Assembly: GCA_036785325.1 (NCBI GenBank)
Contig: JAXIVH010000012.1
Span: forward strand, 1,602,001 to 1,666,000
DNA length: 64,000 nucleotides
Reading direction: 5' to 3'
DNA from: Urophycis tenuis
Taxonomy: Eukaryota > Chordata > Actinopteri > Gadiformes > Phycidae
In this document: one piece after another, positions 53,686-64,000 of the stretch
Layout: each line of letters opens with the position of its first letter
Numbering within the stretch: the stretch's first letter is position 1
The notes under the pieces: model-generated
What the model saw: only the letters and a program-made list of their open reading frames with translations
What the model was told of the DNA's origin: nothing
The model's database searches: none
Translations under genes and position numbers: made by a program

Positions 53686-54915
53686 CAGTAGAGGTAGTAA
53701 AGTACAGTACAGAGACAGTAGAGGTAGTAAAGTACAGTACAGAGACAGTAGACTGTAGAGTACAGTACAGAGACAGTAGAGGTAGTAGTGTACAGTACAG
53801 AGACAGTAGACTGTAGAGTACAGTACAGAGACAGTAGAGGTAGTAGTGTACAGTACAGAGACAGTAGAGGTAGTAGAGTACAGTACAGAGACAGTAGAGG
53901 TAGTAGAGTACAGCACAGAGACAGTAGAGACAGTAGAGGTAGTAGAGTACAGTACAGAGACAGTAGAGGTAGTAGAGTACAGTACAGAGACAGTAGACTG
54001 TAGAGGTAGTAGAGTACAGTACAGAGTACAGTAGAGGTAGTAGAGTACAGTACAGAGACAGTAGAGGTAGTAGAGTACAGTACAGAGACAGTAGAGGTAG
54101 TAGAGTACAGTACAGAGACAGTAGAGACAGTAGAGGTAGTAGAGTACAGTACAGAGACAGTAGACTGTAGAGGTACTAGAGTACAATACAGAGACAGTAG
54201 AGGTAGTAGAGTACAGTACAGAGTACAGTAGAGGTAGTAGAGTACAGTACAGAGACAGTAGAGGTAGTAGAGTACAGTACAGAGACAGTAGACTGTAGAG
54301 GTACTAGAGTACAATACAGAGACAGTAGAGGTAGTAGAGTACAGTAGAGGTAGTAGTGTACAGTACAGAGACAGTAGAGGTAGTAGAGTACAGTACAGAG
54401 ACAGTAGAGGTAGTAGAGTACAGCACAGAGACAGTAGAGGTAGTAGAGTACAGTACAGAGACAGTAGAGGTAGTAGAGTACAGTACAGAGTACAGTAGAG
54501 ACAGTAGAGGTAGTAGAGTACAGTACAGAGACAGTAGAGACAGTAGAGGTAGTAGAGTACAGTACAGAGACAGTAGAGGTAGTAGAGTACAGTACAGAGA
54601 CAGTAGAGACAGTAGAGTACAGTACAGAGACAGTAGAGACAGTAGAGTACAGTACAGAGACAGTAGAGGTAGTAGAGTACAATACAGAGACAGTAGAGGT
54701 AGTAGAGTACAGCACAGAGACAGTAGAGGTAGTAGAGTACAGTACAGAGACAGTAGAGACAGTAGAGTACAGTACAGAGACAGTAGAGGTAGTAGAGTAC
54801 AGTACAGAGACAGTAGAGGTAGTACAGTACAGTACAGAGACAGTAGAGGTAGTAGAGTACAGTACAGAGACAGTAGAGGTAGTACAGTACAGTACAGAGA
54901 CAGTAGACTGTAGAG
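53686..54915. repeat. 30-bp minisatellite, right part
   Basis: Continuation of the GTAGAGGTAGTAGAGTACAG array right of the 4.3-kb element, starting with the second CAGTAGAG. Confidence 0.95.
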
Positions 54916-54944
54916 ACGGTAGTAGTCAGAGTACAGGTGTGTGT

Positions 54945-56406
54945 GTGTGTGTAGGAGGTGTGCCTTTGTACCTGTAATATGTGCAGGAGGTGTGTGTGTA
55001 GCTTTAGGATGTGTAGGAGGTGTGTACCTGTAATATGTGTAGGAGGTGTGTACCTGTAGGATGTGTAGGAGGTGTGTACCTGTAAGATGTGTAGGAGGTG
55101 TGTACCTGTAAGATGTGTAGGAGGTGTGTACCTGTAGGATGTGTAGGAGGTGTGTGTGTAGCTTTAGGATGTGTAGGAGGTGTGTACCTGTAAGATGTGT
55201 AGGAGGTGTGTACCTGTAGGATGTGTAGGAGGTGTGTACCTGTAAGATGTGTAGGAGGTGTGTACCTGTAATATGTGCAGGAGGTGTGTGTGTAGCTTTA
55301 GGATGTGTAGGAGGTGTGTACCTGTAGGATGTGTAGGAGGTGTGTACCTGTAGGATGTGTAGGAGGTGTGTACCTGTAATATGTGCAGGAGGTGTGTGTG
55401 TAGCTTTAGGATGTGTAGGAGGTGTGTACCTGTAGGATGTGTAGGAGGTGTGTACCTGTAGGATGTGTAGGAGGTGTGTACCTGTAATATGTGTAGGAGG
55501 TGTGTACCTGTAGGATGTGTAGGAGGTGTGTACCTGTAAGATGTGTAGGAGGTGTGTACCTGTAAGATGTGTAGGAGGTGTGTACCTGTAGGATGTGTAG
55601 GAGGTGTGTACCTGTAAGATGTGTAGGAGGTGTGTACCTGTAATATGTGCAGGAGGTGTGTGTGTAGCTTTAGGATGTGTAGGAGGTGTGTACCTGTAGG
55701 ATGTGTAGGAGGTGTGTACCTGTAATATGTGCAGGAGGTGTGTGTGTAGCTTTAGGATGTGTAGGAGGTGTGTACCTGTAGGATGTGTAGGAGGTGTGTA
55801 CCTGTAGGATGTGTAGGAGGTGTGTGTGTAGCTTTAGGATGTGTAGGAGGTGTGTACCTGTAAGATGTGTAGGAGGTGTGTACCTGTAGGATGTGTAGGA
55901 GGTGTGTACCTGTAGGATGTGTAGGAGGTGTGTACCTGTAATATGTGCAGGAGGTGTGTACCTGTAAGATGTGTAGGAGGTGTGTACCTGTAGGATGTGT
56001 AGGAGGTGTGTACCTGTAGGATGTGTAGGAGGTGTGTACCTGTAGGATGTGTAGGAGGTGTGTACCTGTAGGATGTGTAGGAGGTGTGTGTGTAGCTTTA
56101 GGATGTGTAGGAGGTGTGTACCTGTAAGATGTGTAGGAGGTGTGTGTGTAGCTTTAGGATGTGTAGGAGGTGTGTACCTGTAGGATATGCAGAAGGTGTG
56201 TACCTGTAAGATGTGTAGGAGGTGTGTGTGTAGCTTTAGGATGTGTAGGAGGTGTGTACCTGTAGGATGTGTAGGAGGTGTGTACCTGTAGGAGGTGTGT
56301 ACCTGTAGGATGTGTAGGAGGTGTGTACCTGTAGGATGTGTAGGAGGTGTGTACCTGTAGGATGTGTAGGAGGTGTGTACCTGTAGGATGTGTAGGAGGT
56401 GTGTAC
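54945..56406 (-). repeat. Donor-derived 26-bp minisatellite in an ARAP-like intron
   Basis: Gene-strand unit GTACACACCTCCTACACATC then CTACAG, about 50 copies with a GTGTGTAGCTTTAGG-containing variant (plus strand). The first unit starts exactly at the donor of the exon ending at 56407, and every unit repeats the exon end CACATCCTACAG and donor GTACAC. Confidence 0.95.
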
Positions 56407-56500
56407 CTGTAGGATGTGCAGGAGGTGTGTGTCACGTTCCAGCTGGTTGTCTGAAGCGCAGATGAGCCGATCAGAGGAAGTCACCATCTCAAACTCCAGG
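56407..56500 (-). CDS. ARAP-like first-PH exon ending in the repeated donor
   Basis: 94 bp. LEFEMVTSSDRLICASDN then QLERDTHLLHILQ. Acceptor CCTCCAG. The first of many identical donors (CTACAG|GTACAC) was chosen because it keeps frame with the next exon. The frame also stays open for over 200 bp past it. Confidence 0.88.
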
Positions 56501-56679
56501 CTGGAGGGTCAGGATAACAACAGTTATTACCAGGGTTGGGGTTAGTGAACACACTAGTTATTACCAACAGCACTTCAGAACCATTAGTGGTACTGCAGTA
56601 CTAAGAAGACTTTACACGTATTGTCCGTACTAGAGTAGTAGTAGCAGCAGTGGCTGTAGTAGTTGTACTACAGTAGTAC

Positions 56680-56803
56680 CTGGATCGCAGCAGGATGGTG
56701 TGGACCTCACGCAGGTCCAGAACGTCACATGCTGCAGAGTCGCTCTCCAACGAAAACAAGAAGCGGTCCTCTTCCAATTTACCATGAAGCTCCTCCTCCT
56801 CTC
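56680..56803 (-). CDS. ARAP-like first-PH exon
   Basis: 124 bp. EEEELHGKLEEDRFLFSL then ESDSAACDVLDLREVHTI and LLRS. It corresponds to the ARAP PH strands around YFENE...EIRASEIVCL. Acceptor TGTGTAG, donor CCAG|GTACTA. Confidence 0.9.
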
Positions 56804-56824
56804 CTACACACATAACAAACATAC

Positions 56825-59800
56825 AGACTGTTTGCACTGCTGACATGCTAACATTAATGTTAGCAATGCTGTATCTAATGTCTATATCTAATGTGAAAAC
56901 TGCTCTTTTGAATGTTAGCACTGCTGTATCTCATGTTAGCTAGTCATGCTATATCTTATGTTAGAACTGCTCTATTTAATGTTAGCACTGCTCTATTTAA
57001 TGTTAGCACTGCTGTATCTAATGTTAGCTAGTCATGCTATATCTTATGTTAGAACTGCTCTATTTAATGTTAGAACTGCTCTATTTAATGTTAGCACTGC
57101 TGTATCTATTGTTAGCTAGTCAGGCTATATCTCATGTATGAACTGCTCTATTGAATGTTAGCACTGCTGTATCTAATGTTAGCTAGCCATGCTATATCTC
57201 ATGTTAGAACTGCTCTATCTAATGTTAGCACTGCTGTATCTCATGATAGCTAGTCATGCTATATCTTATGTTAGAACTGCTGAATCTAATGTTAGCACTG
57301 CTGTATCTCATGTTAGCTAGTCATGCTATATCTGATGTTAGAACTGCTCTATTTAATTTTAGCACTGCTGTATCTAATGTTAGCTAGTCATGCTATATCT
57401 CATGTTAGAACTGCTCTATTTAATGTTAGCACTGCTGTATCTCATGTTAGCTAGTAATGCTATATCTTAAGTTAGAACTGCTGTATCTAATGTTAGCACT
57501 GCTGTATCTCATGTTAGCTAGTCATGCTATATCTTATGTTAGAACTGCTCTATTTAATGTTAGCAATGCTGTATTTAATGTTAGCTAGTCATGCTATATC
57601 TTATGTTACAACTGCTCTATTTAATGTTAGCACTGCTGTATCTAATGTTAGCTAGTCATGCTATATCTCATGTTAGAACTGCTCTATTTAATGTTAGCAC
57701 TGCTGTATCGAATGTTAGCTAGTCATGCTATATCTTATGTTAGAACAGCTCTATTTAATGTTAGCACTGCTGTATCTAATGTTAGCTAGTCATGCTATAT
57801 CTCATGTTAGAACTGCTCTATTTAATGTTAGCACTGCTGTATCGAATGTTAGCACTGCTGTATCTAATGTTAGCTAGTCATGCTATACCTCATGTTAGAA
57901 CTGCTCTATTTAATGTCAGCACTGCTGTATCTAATGTTAGCTAGTCATGCTATATCTTATGTTAGCACTGCTCTGTCTAATGTTAGCACTGCTGTATCTG
58001 ATGTTAGCTAGTCATGCTATATCTTGTGTTAGAACTGCTCTATTTAATGTTAGCACTGCTGTATCTAATGTTAGCTAGTCATGCTATATCTCATGTTAGA
58101 ACTGCTCTATTTAATGTTAGCACTGCTTAATCTAATGTTAGCTAGTCATGCTATATCTCATGTTAGAACTGCTCTATTTAATGTTAGCACTGCTGTATCG
58201 AATGTTAGCACTGCTATATCTAATGTTAGCTAGTCATGCTATAACTCATGTTAGAACTGCTCTATTTAATGTTAGCACTGCTGTTTCGAATGTTTGCACT
58301 GCTGTATCTCATGTTAGCTAGTCATGCTATATCTTATGTTAGAACTGCTCTATTTAATGTTAGCAATGCTCTATCAAATGTTAGCACTAATGTATCTAAT
58401 GTTAGCTAGTCATGCTATATCTCATGTTAGAACTGCTCTATTTAATGTTAGCACTGCTGTATCTAATGTTAGCTAGTCATGCTATATCTTATGTTAGAAC
58501 TGCTCTATTGAATGTTAGCAATGCTCTATCGAATGTTAGCACTGCTGTATCTAATGTTAGCTAGTCATGCTATATCTCATGTTAGAACTGCTCTATCTAA
58601 TGTTAGCACTGCTGTATCTCATGATAGCTAGTCATGCTATATCTTATGTTAGAACTGCTGAATCTAATGTTAGCACTGCTGTATCTCATGTTAGCTAGTC
58701 ATGCTATATCTGATGTTAGAACTGCTCTATTTAATTTTAGCACTGCTGTATCTAATGTTAGCTAGTCATGCTATATCTCATGTTAGAACTGCTCTATTTA
58801 ATGTTAGCACTGCTGTATCTCATGTTAGCTAGTAATGCTATATCTTAAGTTAGAACTGCTGTATCTAATGTTAGCACTGCTGTATCTCATGTTAGCTAGT
58901 CATGCTATATCTTATGTTAGAACTGCTCTATTTAATGTTAGCAATGCTGTATTTAATGTTAGCTAGTCATGCTATATCTTATGTTACAACTGCTCTATTT
59001 AATGTTAGCACTGCTGTATCTAATGTTAGCTAGTCATGCTATATCTCATGTTAGAACTGCTCTATTTAATGTTAGCACTGCTGTATCGAATGTTAGCTAG
59101 TCATGCTATATCTTATGTTAGAACAGCTCTATTTAATGTTAGCACTGCTGTATCTAATGTTAGCTAGTCATGCTATATCTCATGTTAGAACTGCTCTATT
59201 TAATGTTAGCACTGCTGTATCGAATGTTAGCACTGCTGTATCTAATGTTAGCTAGTCATGCTATACCTCATGTTAGAACTGCTCTATTTAATGTCAGCAC
59301 TGCTGTATCTAATGTTAGCTAGTCATGCTATATCTTATGTTAGCACTGCTCTGTCTAATGTTAGCACTGCTGTATCTGATGTTAGCTAGTCATGCTATAT
59401 CTTGTGTTAGAACTGCTCTATTTAATGTTAGCACTGCTGTATCTAATGTTAGCTAGTCATGCTATATCTCATGTTAGAACTGCTCTATTTAATGTTAGCA
59501 CTGCTTAATCTAATGTTAGCTAGTCATGCTATATCTCATGTTAGAACTGCTCTATTTAATGTTAGCACTGCTGTATCGAATGTTAGCACTGCTATATCTA
59601 ATGTTAGCTAGTCATGCTATAACTCATGTTAGAACTGCTCTATTTAATGTTAGCACTGCTGTTTCGAATGTTTGCACTGCTGTATCTCATGTTAGCTAGT
59701 CATGCTATATCTTATGTTAGAACTGCTCTATTTAATGTTAGCAATGCTCTATCAAATGTTAGCACTAATGTATCTAATGTTAGCTAGTCATGCTATATCT

Positions 59801-60990
59801 CATGTTAGAACTGCTCTATTTAATGTTAGCACTGCTGTATCTAATGTTAGCTAGTCATGCTATATCTTATGTTAGAACTGCTCTATTGAATGTTAGCAAT
59901 GCTCTATCGAATGTTAGCACTGCTGTATCTAATGTTAGCTAGTCATGCTATATCTCATGTTAGAACTGCTCTATTGAATGTTAGCACTGCTGTATCTAAT
60001 GTTAGCTAGTCATGCTATATCTTATGTTAGAACTGCTCTATTTAATGTTAGCACTGCTGTATCTAATGTTAGCTAGTCATGCTATATCTCATGTTAGAAC
60101 TGCTCTATTTAATGTTAGCACTGCTTAATCTAATGTTAGCTAGTCATGCTATATCTCATGTTAGAACTGCTCTATTTAATGTTAGCACTGCTGTATCGAA
60201 TGTTAGCACTGCTATATCTAATGTTAGCTAGTCATGCTATATCTCATGTTAGAACTGCTCTATTTAATGTTAGCACTGCTGTTTCGAATGTTTGCACTGC
60301 TGTATCTCATGTTAGCTAGTCATGCTATATCTTATGTTAGAACTGCTCTATTTAATGTTAGCAATGCTCTATCAAATGTTAGCACTAATGTATCTAATGT
60401 TAGCTAGTCATGCTATATCTCATGTTAGAACTGCTCTATTTAATGTTAGCACTGCTGTATCTAATGTTAGCTAGTCATGCTATATCTTATGTTAGAACTG
60501 CTCTATTGAATGTTAGCAATGCTCTATCGAATGTTAGCACTGCTGTATCTAATGTTAGCTAGTCATGCTATATCTCATGTTAGAACTGCTCTATTGAATG
60601 TTAGCACTGCTGTATCTAATGTTAGCTAGTCATGCTATATCTTATGTTAGAACTGCTCTATTTAATGTTAGCACTGCTGTATCTAATGTTAGCTAGTCAT
60701 GCTATATCTTATGTTATTGAATGTGAAAACTGCTCTTTTGAATGTTAGCACTGCTGTATCTCATGTTAGCTAGTCATGCTATATCTTACGTTAGAACTGC
60801 TCTATTGAATGTGAAAACTGCTCTATTTAATGTTAGCAATGCTCTATCGAATGTTAGCACTGCTCTGTCTGATGTTAATTAGTAGGCCTGCTGCTCTATT
60901 TAATAGTAGTTAGTATTGCTCTATCTAAAGTAAGTACTGCTCAATTAAATGTTAGAACTGCTTTATTTAATGTTGGAACTGCTCTATCTA
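56825..60990. repeat. 4-kb minisatellite with higher-order repeats in an ARAP-like intron
   Basis: A basic unit of about 62-68 bp: GCACTGCTGTATCTAATGTT, AGCTAGTCATGCTATATCTC and ATGTTAGAACTGCTCTATTT. Shared variants show a block of about 1378 bp duplicated (57203-58580 and 58581-59958) and a second of about 620 bp (59420-60039 and 60040-60660). Confidence 0.95.
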
Positions 60991-61170
60991 ATGCTGGTTA
61001 GAACTGCTCTACCTAATGTTGGTTAGTACATTAGTTACAGGTAGGGTTAAGGGTAAGGGATTATAGATAGGTTAGCGGCTAGGGTAAAGAGGTAACCGAG
61101 AGCGTTAAGGTTCAGGGTAGTTGTTCAGGGTTAATGGGTTACAGACAGGGTGACTGGCCAATAGGTTTAC

Positions 61171-61212
61171 CTTGATGGGAGCTGGCTGACAAGGGTAGGA
61201 AAGGCGGAAACT
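61171..61212 (-). CDS. ARAP-like small linker exon (probable)
   Basis: 42 bp. FPPFLPLSASSHQ between split Glu and Gly codons. Acceptor TTTTTCCAG, donor CAAG|GTAAAC. It is phase-neutral, so it could be skipped. Similarity is weak and support is splice sites plus phase. Confidence 0.65.
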
Positions 61213-61248
61213 CTGGAAAAACATGACATAACACAAGGTAACATAAAC

Positions 61249-61664
61249 CATTGGTTCCCAAACGGTGTGCCATGAGGCAACTCCAGGTCTGCCGTGGGAT
61301 TTTGGACCAACCATACATTCTGTTTATCAGTACTTTGTATCGACTCAATTCATAATACAGAGGCAAACTATTTACCTAAAAACAATTCTTTAATTCTTGC
61401 CTCATTTTTAATTTTCTGACCTGTCTGGTTTAAATGGGTGTGTTGCTGCTTTGATGAAGGCCTAATTTGATAAAGTTTCAAATACATTCTTGAGATATTT
61501 TGTTCATAAATATTTCATGAGTAATAGGAGCCTTTGTCACATTTTATTTGGCATTAGTTAATAATTATGCACATTTACAGATATTGTACATGATATGCGT
61601 GATGCCTTGAGATTTTTTCTTGTCCTTTGGGTGACCTTGGGCACAAAAAGTTTGGGAACCACTG
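61249..61664. mobile_element. hAT-type MITE, 416 bp
   Basis: Left CATTGGTTCCCAAACGGTGT and right TTTGGGAACCACTG, flanked by ACATAAAC (61241-61248) and ACATAAAT (61665-61672), a 7-of-8 target duplication. AT-rich interior without ORF. In an ARAP-like intron, 37 bp upstream of the linker exon. Confidence 0.85.
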
Positions 61665-61790
61665 ACATAAATAACCATGTATAAACACTGATGTTAAATA
61701 TGCTATTTAATATACTGTCCTTGATAGTTAAACTGTATTTAATAACTATACGGTCTTTGACATTTAGAATGTCAAAGACAATACACCTAC

Positions 61791-61893
61791 CTGTGTATTC
61801 ATTGAGTCGGAGCAGCTCCACTTGCAGTGTTTGTCCCGCCCTCTCAGCCAGGATCAGTGGGGATTGGCTCTGAGGTTCTGATTGACATGTCAA
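61791..61893 (-). CDS. ARAP-like ankyrin exon
   Basis: 103 bp. LTCQSEPQSQSPLILAER then AGQTLQVELLRLNEYT. Resembles LALAEQAGQTLQMEFLR of ARAP proteins. Acceptor ATCCAG, donor ACAG|GTAGGT. Confidence 0.94.
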
Positions 61894-62035
61894 CTGGATA
61901 CAGGGGACATGCGGTTAGTGTGAGTGTATATGTGAGTAATATGTTTATACCATAGATATTATACATTTAGTATTTTATAGTGTGTTTATGTATAGTGTTT
62001 TTTTATGACTGCTGTAGCTTATGTTAGTATACATG

Positions 62036-62215
62036 TATATATTCAAGATTCAAGATTCAAGTATCTTTATTATCAAATGTGCTACATGGCAGGCATATAG
62101 CACAGATGAAATTGCAGTCCTCTCAGACCTGCGGTGCAAAATGAACAAATGGACAAACAAACAGACAAACGGGCACCGTACAGACAAAAACACAGAAACA
62201 CAGAAAAGTACGATA
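62036..62215 (-). mobile_element. LINE 3' tail fragment
   Basis: Minus strand: ACCGCAGGTCTGAGAGGACT, GCCATGTAGCACATTTGATA, then ATAAAGATACTTGAATCTTG repeats. A 3' UTR end with a (TTGAATC)n tail; family not resolved. Confidence 0.6.
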
Positions 62216-62397
62216 TATATATATATAATGTAGTACTGCTCTATCTAATTGTTTATAGAATTCTGTATATCTTTCAACTACACATACATACATGCACATG
62301 TAAACTCATGTAAACAGCAACAGAATAGGGTATAGTATAATAGAATAGAATAGAGTGTAATAAAACAAAATCAAATAGAATAGAAGGGAACACTAAC

Positions 62398-62466
62398 CTT
62401 AGCACCCGAACAGAGTAGAGCCATCGTTTCCTCAATGTCCTCTCTACACACGACCTTACACAACCG
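62398..62466 (-). CDS. ARAP-like ankyrin exon (first)
   Basis: 69 bp. RLCKVVCREDIEETMALL then CSGAK. Same as the ALCAAV...ETMALLFSGA segment of ARAPs. Acceptor TGTGTAG, donor TAAG|GTTAGT. Confidence 0.93.
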
Positions 62467-62579
62467 CTACACACACACAAATGCACACACACACACATGT
62501 GTGGATATGTGACTTTAGAGTTGATTTATTGTTTTTAGGTTTGTCACTGGCACTATCACTATTCTTCCCACTTATACCA

Positions 62580-62723
62580 TGTTTAACTATTGCATTAGTG
62601 GGATAAGTGTCCAGGTTAGGGGTGAGGGGTAGGGTCAGGTTAGGGTCAGGGGTAAGGGCTAGGGGTAAAGGGTCAGGTTAGGGTCAGGGGGAAGGTTAAG
62701 GGTCAGGTTAGGGTCAGGGGTAC
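62580..62723. repeat. Degenerate CCCTGACCCTAACC repeat at a splice donor
   Basis: On the gene strand the intron starts GTACCCCTGACCCTAACCTG directly after the exon ending at 62724. Units are short and imperfect. Confidence 0.75.
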
Positions 62724-62906
62724 CTGGTAAAGGAGAGCAGGAGAGAAGGCCAAAGGGTGTGGCTTCCTGTAGCGTGCCTTGGCATACTTGTTCCTGATGA
62801 ACTCTGACCTTTCTTCATCTGAAGCTGCAGGTAGCAGCTGCTCGACTGCAGGGATGGCTGGACTCCAAATCTGATTGGCTACCCGGTTACCATGGCAAAC
62901 AAACAG
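62724..62906 (-). CDS. ARAP-like ArfGAP exon
   Basis: 183 bp. LFVCHGNRVANQIWSPAI then PAVEQLLPAASDEERSEF, IRNKYAKARYRKPHPLAF and SPALLYQ. Has the ArfGAP pattern GN..AN..W...IP and the FI..KY....YRK. Acceptor TGCCAG, donor CCAG|GTACCC. Confidence 0.95.
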
Positions 62907-63009
62907 CTGGCAGAGCAAAAATGGTAATCAGTACAGAACAACAGCTGACACCAGTATAAATGGTCCCTTTTTGACTAATTACCTAACAGACCAAATCGTT
63001 AGGTCTGTT

Positions 63010-63429
63010 AACCCAAGAACCAAGGTCTGTAACTAACCCACCTGTATCAATGGTTAGTTGTTAATTAACTAATTATCCAACACACCTGTACCAATGGTTA
63101 GTTGATCATTAACTAGCTAACACAATTGTATCAATGGTTAGTTGTTAATTAACTAATTATCCAACACACCTGTATCAATGGTTAGTTGATAATTAACTAA
63201 TTAGCTAACACAATTGTATCAATGGTTAGTTGTTAATTAACTAATTATCCAACACACCTGTACCAATGGTTAGTTGATCATTAACTAGCTAACACAATTG
63301 TATCAATGGTTAGTTGTTAATTAACTAATTATCCAACACACCTGTATCAATGGTTAGTTGATAATTAACTAATTAGCTAACACAATTGTATCAATGGTTA
63401 GTTGTTAATTAACTAATTATCCAACACAC
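63010..63429 (-). repeat. Donor-derived minisatellite in an ARAP-like intron
   Basis: Gene-strand units of about 44 bp: GTGTGTTGGATAATTAGTTA, ATTAACAACTAACCATTGAT and ACAG. Units alternate with an ACAATTGTGTTAGC type. AACCATTGATACAG is the last 14 bases of the exon ending at 63430, and GTGTGTTGG is its donor. Confidence 0.95.
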
Positions 63430-63515
63430 CTGTATCAATGGTTCAGCCCATACTTTGCTGTCCAGCTTCAGGCTTCGTACTTTAGACAAAGTCGTCCCCA
63501 GAGCTCTGTGCTGTC
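63430..63515 (-). CDS. ARAP-like ArfGAP exon (5'-most in window)
   Basis: 86 bp. QHRALGTTLSKVRSLKLD then SKVWAEPLIQ. Matches the ArfGAP motif HR.LG...S.VRSL.LD..W. The preceding split Gly and the zinc-finger cysteines are in an exon right of the window. Acceptor CCCAG, donor ACAG|GTGTGT. Confidence 0.95.
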
Positions 63516-64000
63516 CTGGGGAGAGGAGCCAAATACATGTATGTCACCAATCAGAATAGAGCTACTTATTAACAAGACGGCATTTTAAGGCAGCACTGCA
63601 TTACACAGACACAGACACACAGATAAACACAAAAAACAAATTAAAAGTGTAGACAATTAACATGAAACTAGTGGGTGGCTGACTCCTAATGATAACTCTT
63701 AAAGCTAACTCCTAATACTAACTTGAGAAGTTAACCCCTAAGGCTAACCTCTAATGATAACTCTTAAAGATAATTCCTCATGCTAACTTGTGAGGCTAAC
63801 CCCTAAGGCTAACCTCTAATGACAACTCTTAAAGCTAACTCCTAATGCTAACTTGTGAGGCTAACCCCTAAGGCTAACCTTTAATGATAACTCTTAAAGC
63901 TAACTCCTAATGCTAACTTGTGAGGCTAACCCCTAAGGCTAACCTCTAATGATAACTCTTAAAGATAATTCCTCATGCTAACTTGTGAGGCTAACCCCTA
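63516..64000. repeat. ARAP-like intron with a 63-65-bp minisatellite
   Basis: From about 63670: units with CTAATGATAACTCTTAAAGC, TAACTCCTAATGCTAACTTG and TGAGGCTAACCCCTAAGG, about five copies running off the window edge. No exon was recognised. Confidence 0.9.

Larger units (their letters stand above)
45266..63515 (-). other. ARAP-family gene (ArfGAP, ankyrin, PH and RhoGAP domains), 14 exons, 5' end outside window
   Basis: ARAP proteins are PIP3-regulated GAPs for Arf and Rho GTPases at membranes. Fourteen exons total 1640 bp and give 545 residues plus stop in one frame. Order: end of ArfGAP (QHRALGTTLSKVRSLKLD, ANQIWSP, RKPHPLAFSP), ankyrin-like segment (LCKVVCREDIEETMALLC; SPLILAERAGQTLQVELL), short PH, second PH (GWAVLSSAGVSIYTSL to FEDDYSCEAWLGHLKDAL), RhoGAP (VPLAVERCISHITQHGLQ, arginine finger GIYRRCG, NQMTAQNLALVLVPTLF). 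The stop follows after TPEEDEDEEQITVF. Known ARAP1-3 continue with RA and another PH domain, absent here. The first PH also lacks its usual opening strands. CISHITQHGL and synteny suggest ARAP3; other segments look like ARAP1, so no symbol is given. SAM domains would be right of the window. Confidence 0.88.

Noticed and set aside
48999..54913. Frames of 113-227 codons rich in STVSVLYSTT or RDSRGSRVQY
   Set aside because: Translations of the 30-bp GTAGAGGTAGTAGAGTACAG minisatellite; both strands are open, as expected for a repeat whose length is a multiple of three.

Overview
The window is vertebrate genomic DNA, most likely from a teleost fish. The multi-exon genes encode proteins with recognisable vertebrate orthologues. 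The interspersed repeats are typical of fish: tRNA-headed SINEs, L2 and Rex1-like LINEs, an RLE-bearing R2/HERO-like LINE, hAT and Harbinger-like MITEs and a Penelope-like remnant. The species cannot be told from the sequence alone. One 200-base run of N is an assembly gap. An unusually large share of the DNA is minisatellite.

Four host genes are present. (1) camk2a, minus strand, exons 1-6 at 1048-10687, encodes the N-terminal half of the kinase domain; the rest lies off the left edge. (2) sra1, minus strand, 11805-19430, has six exons in one unbroken frame (288 residues). (3) apbb3 (Fe65-like 2), plus strand, 31082-39367, has 13 coding exons including a 6-nt microexon (468 residues, WW-PTB1-PTB2). 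(4) An ARAP-family dual ArfGAP/RhoGAP gene, minus strand, has 14 exons at 45266-63515. Its 5' part lies off the right edge and its stop codon comes straight after the RhoGAP domain. From memory, human CAMK2A, SRA1, APBB3 and ARAP3 are all on 5q31-32, so this looks like a conserved neighbourhood. Exon borders were read by eye from GT/AG sites, and codon phase is consistent across every junction.

The main transposon blocks are these. At 20158-25522 a 5'-truncated Rex1/L2-like LINE (minus) is split by a complete-looking RLE-type LINE with a 1086-codon ORF (20431-24010), bounded by an exact 56-bp direct repeat. At 25778-29342 a decayed hAT transposon contains a 542-bp hAT MITE with a perfect 8-bp target duplication. 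At 37223-38718 a plus-strand LINE sits inside a minisatellite in the last apbb3 intron. At 49390-53685 a 4.3-kb element with hAT-like ends and an 8-bp duplication interrupts a minisatellite. At 43074-43481 a Penelope-like fragment carries a hammerhead-ribozyme-like motif.

The most striking pattern is that several intronic minisatellites begin exactly at a 5' splice site, and their repeat units contain copies of the exon end plus the donor. Examples are apbb3 exons 5 and 12, two ARAP exons and, more weakly, sra1 exon 3; a decayed copy of the camk2a exon 2 donor also lies in its own intron. In apbb3 exon 12 the unit is 30 bp and open, so use of a downstream donor would add multiples of ten residues in frame.
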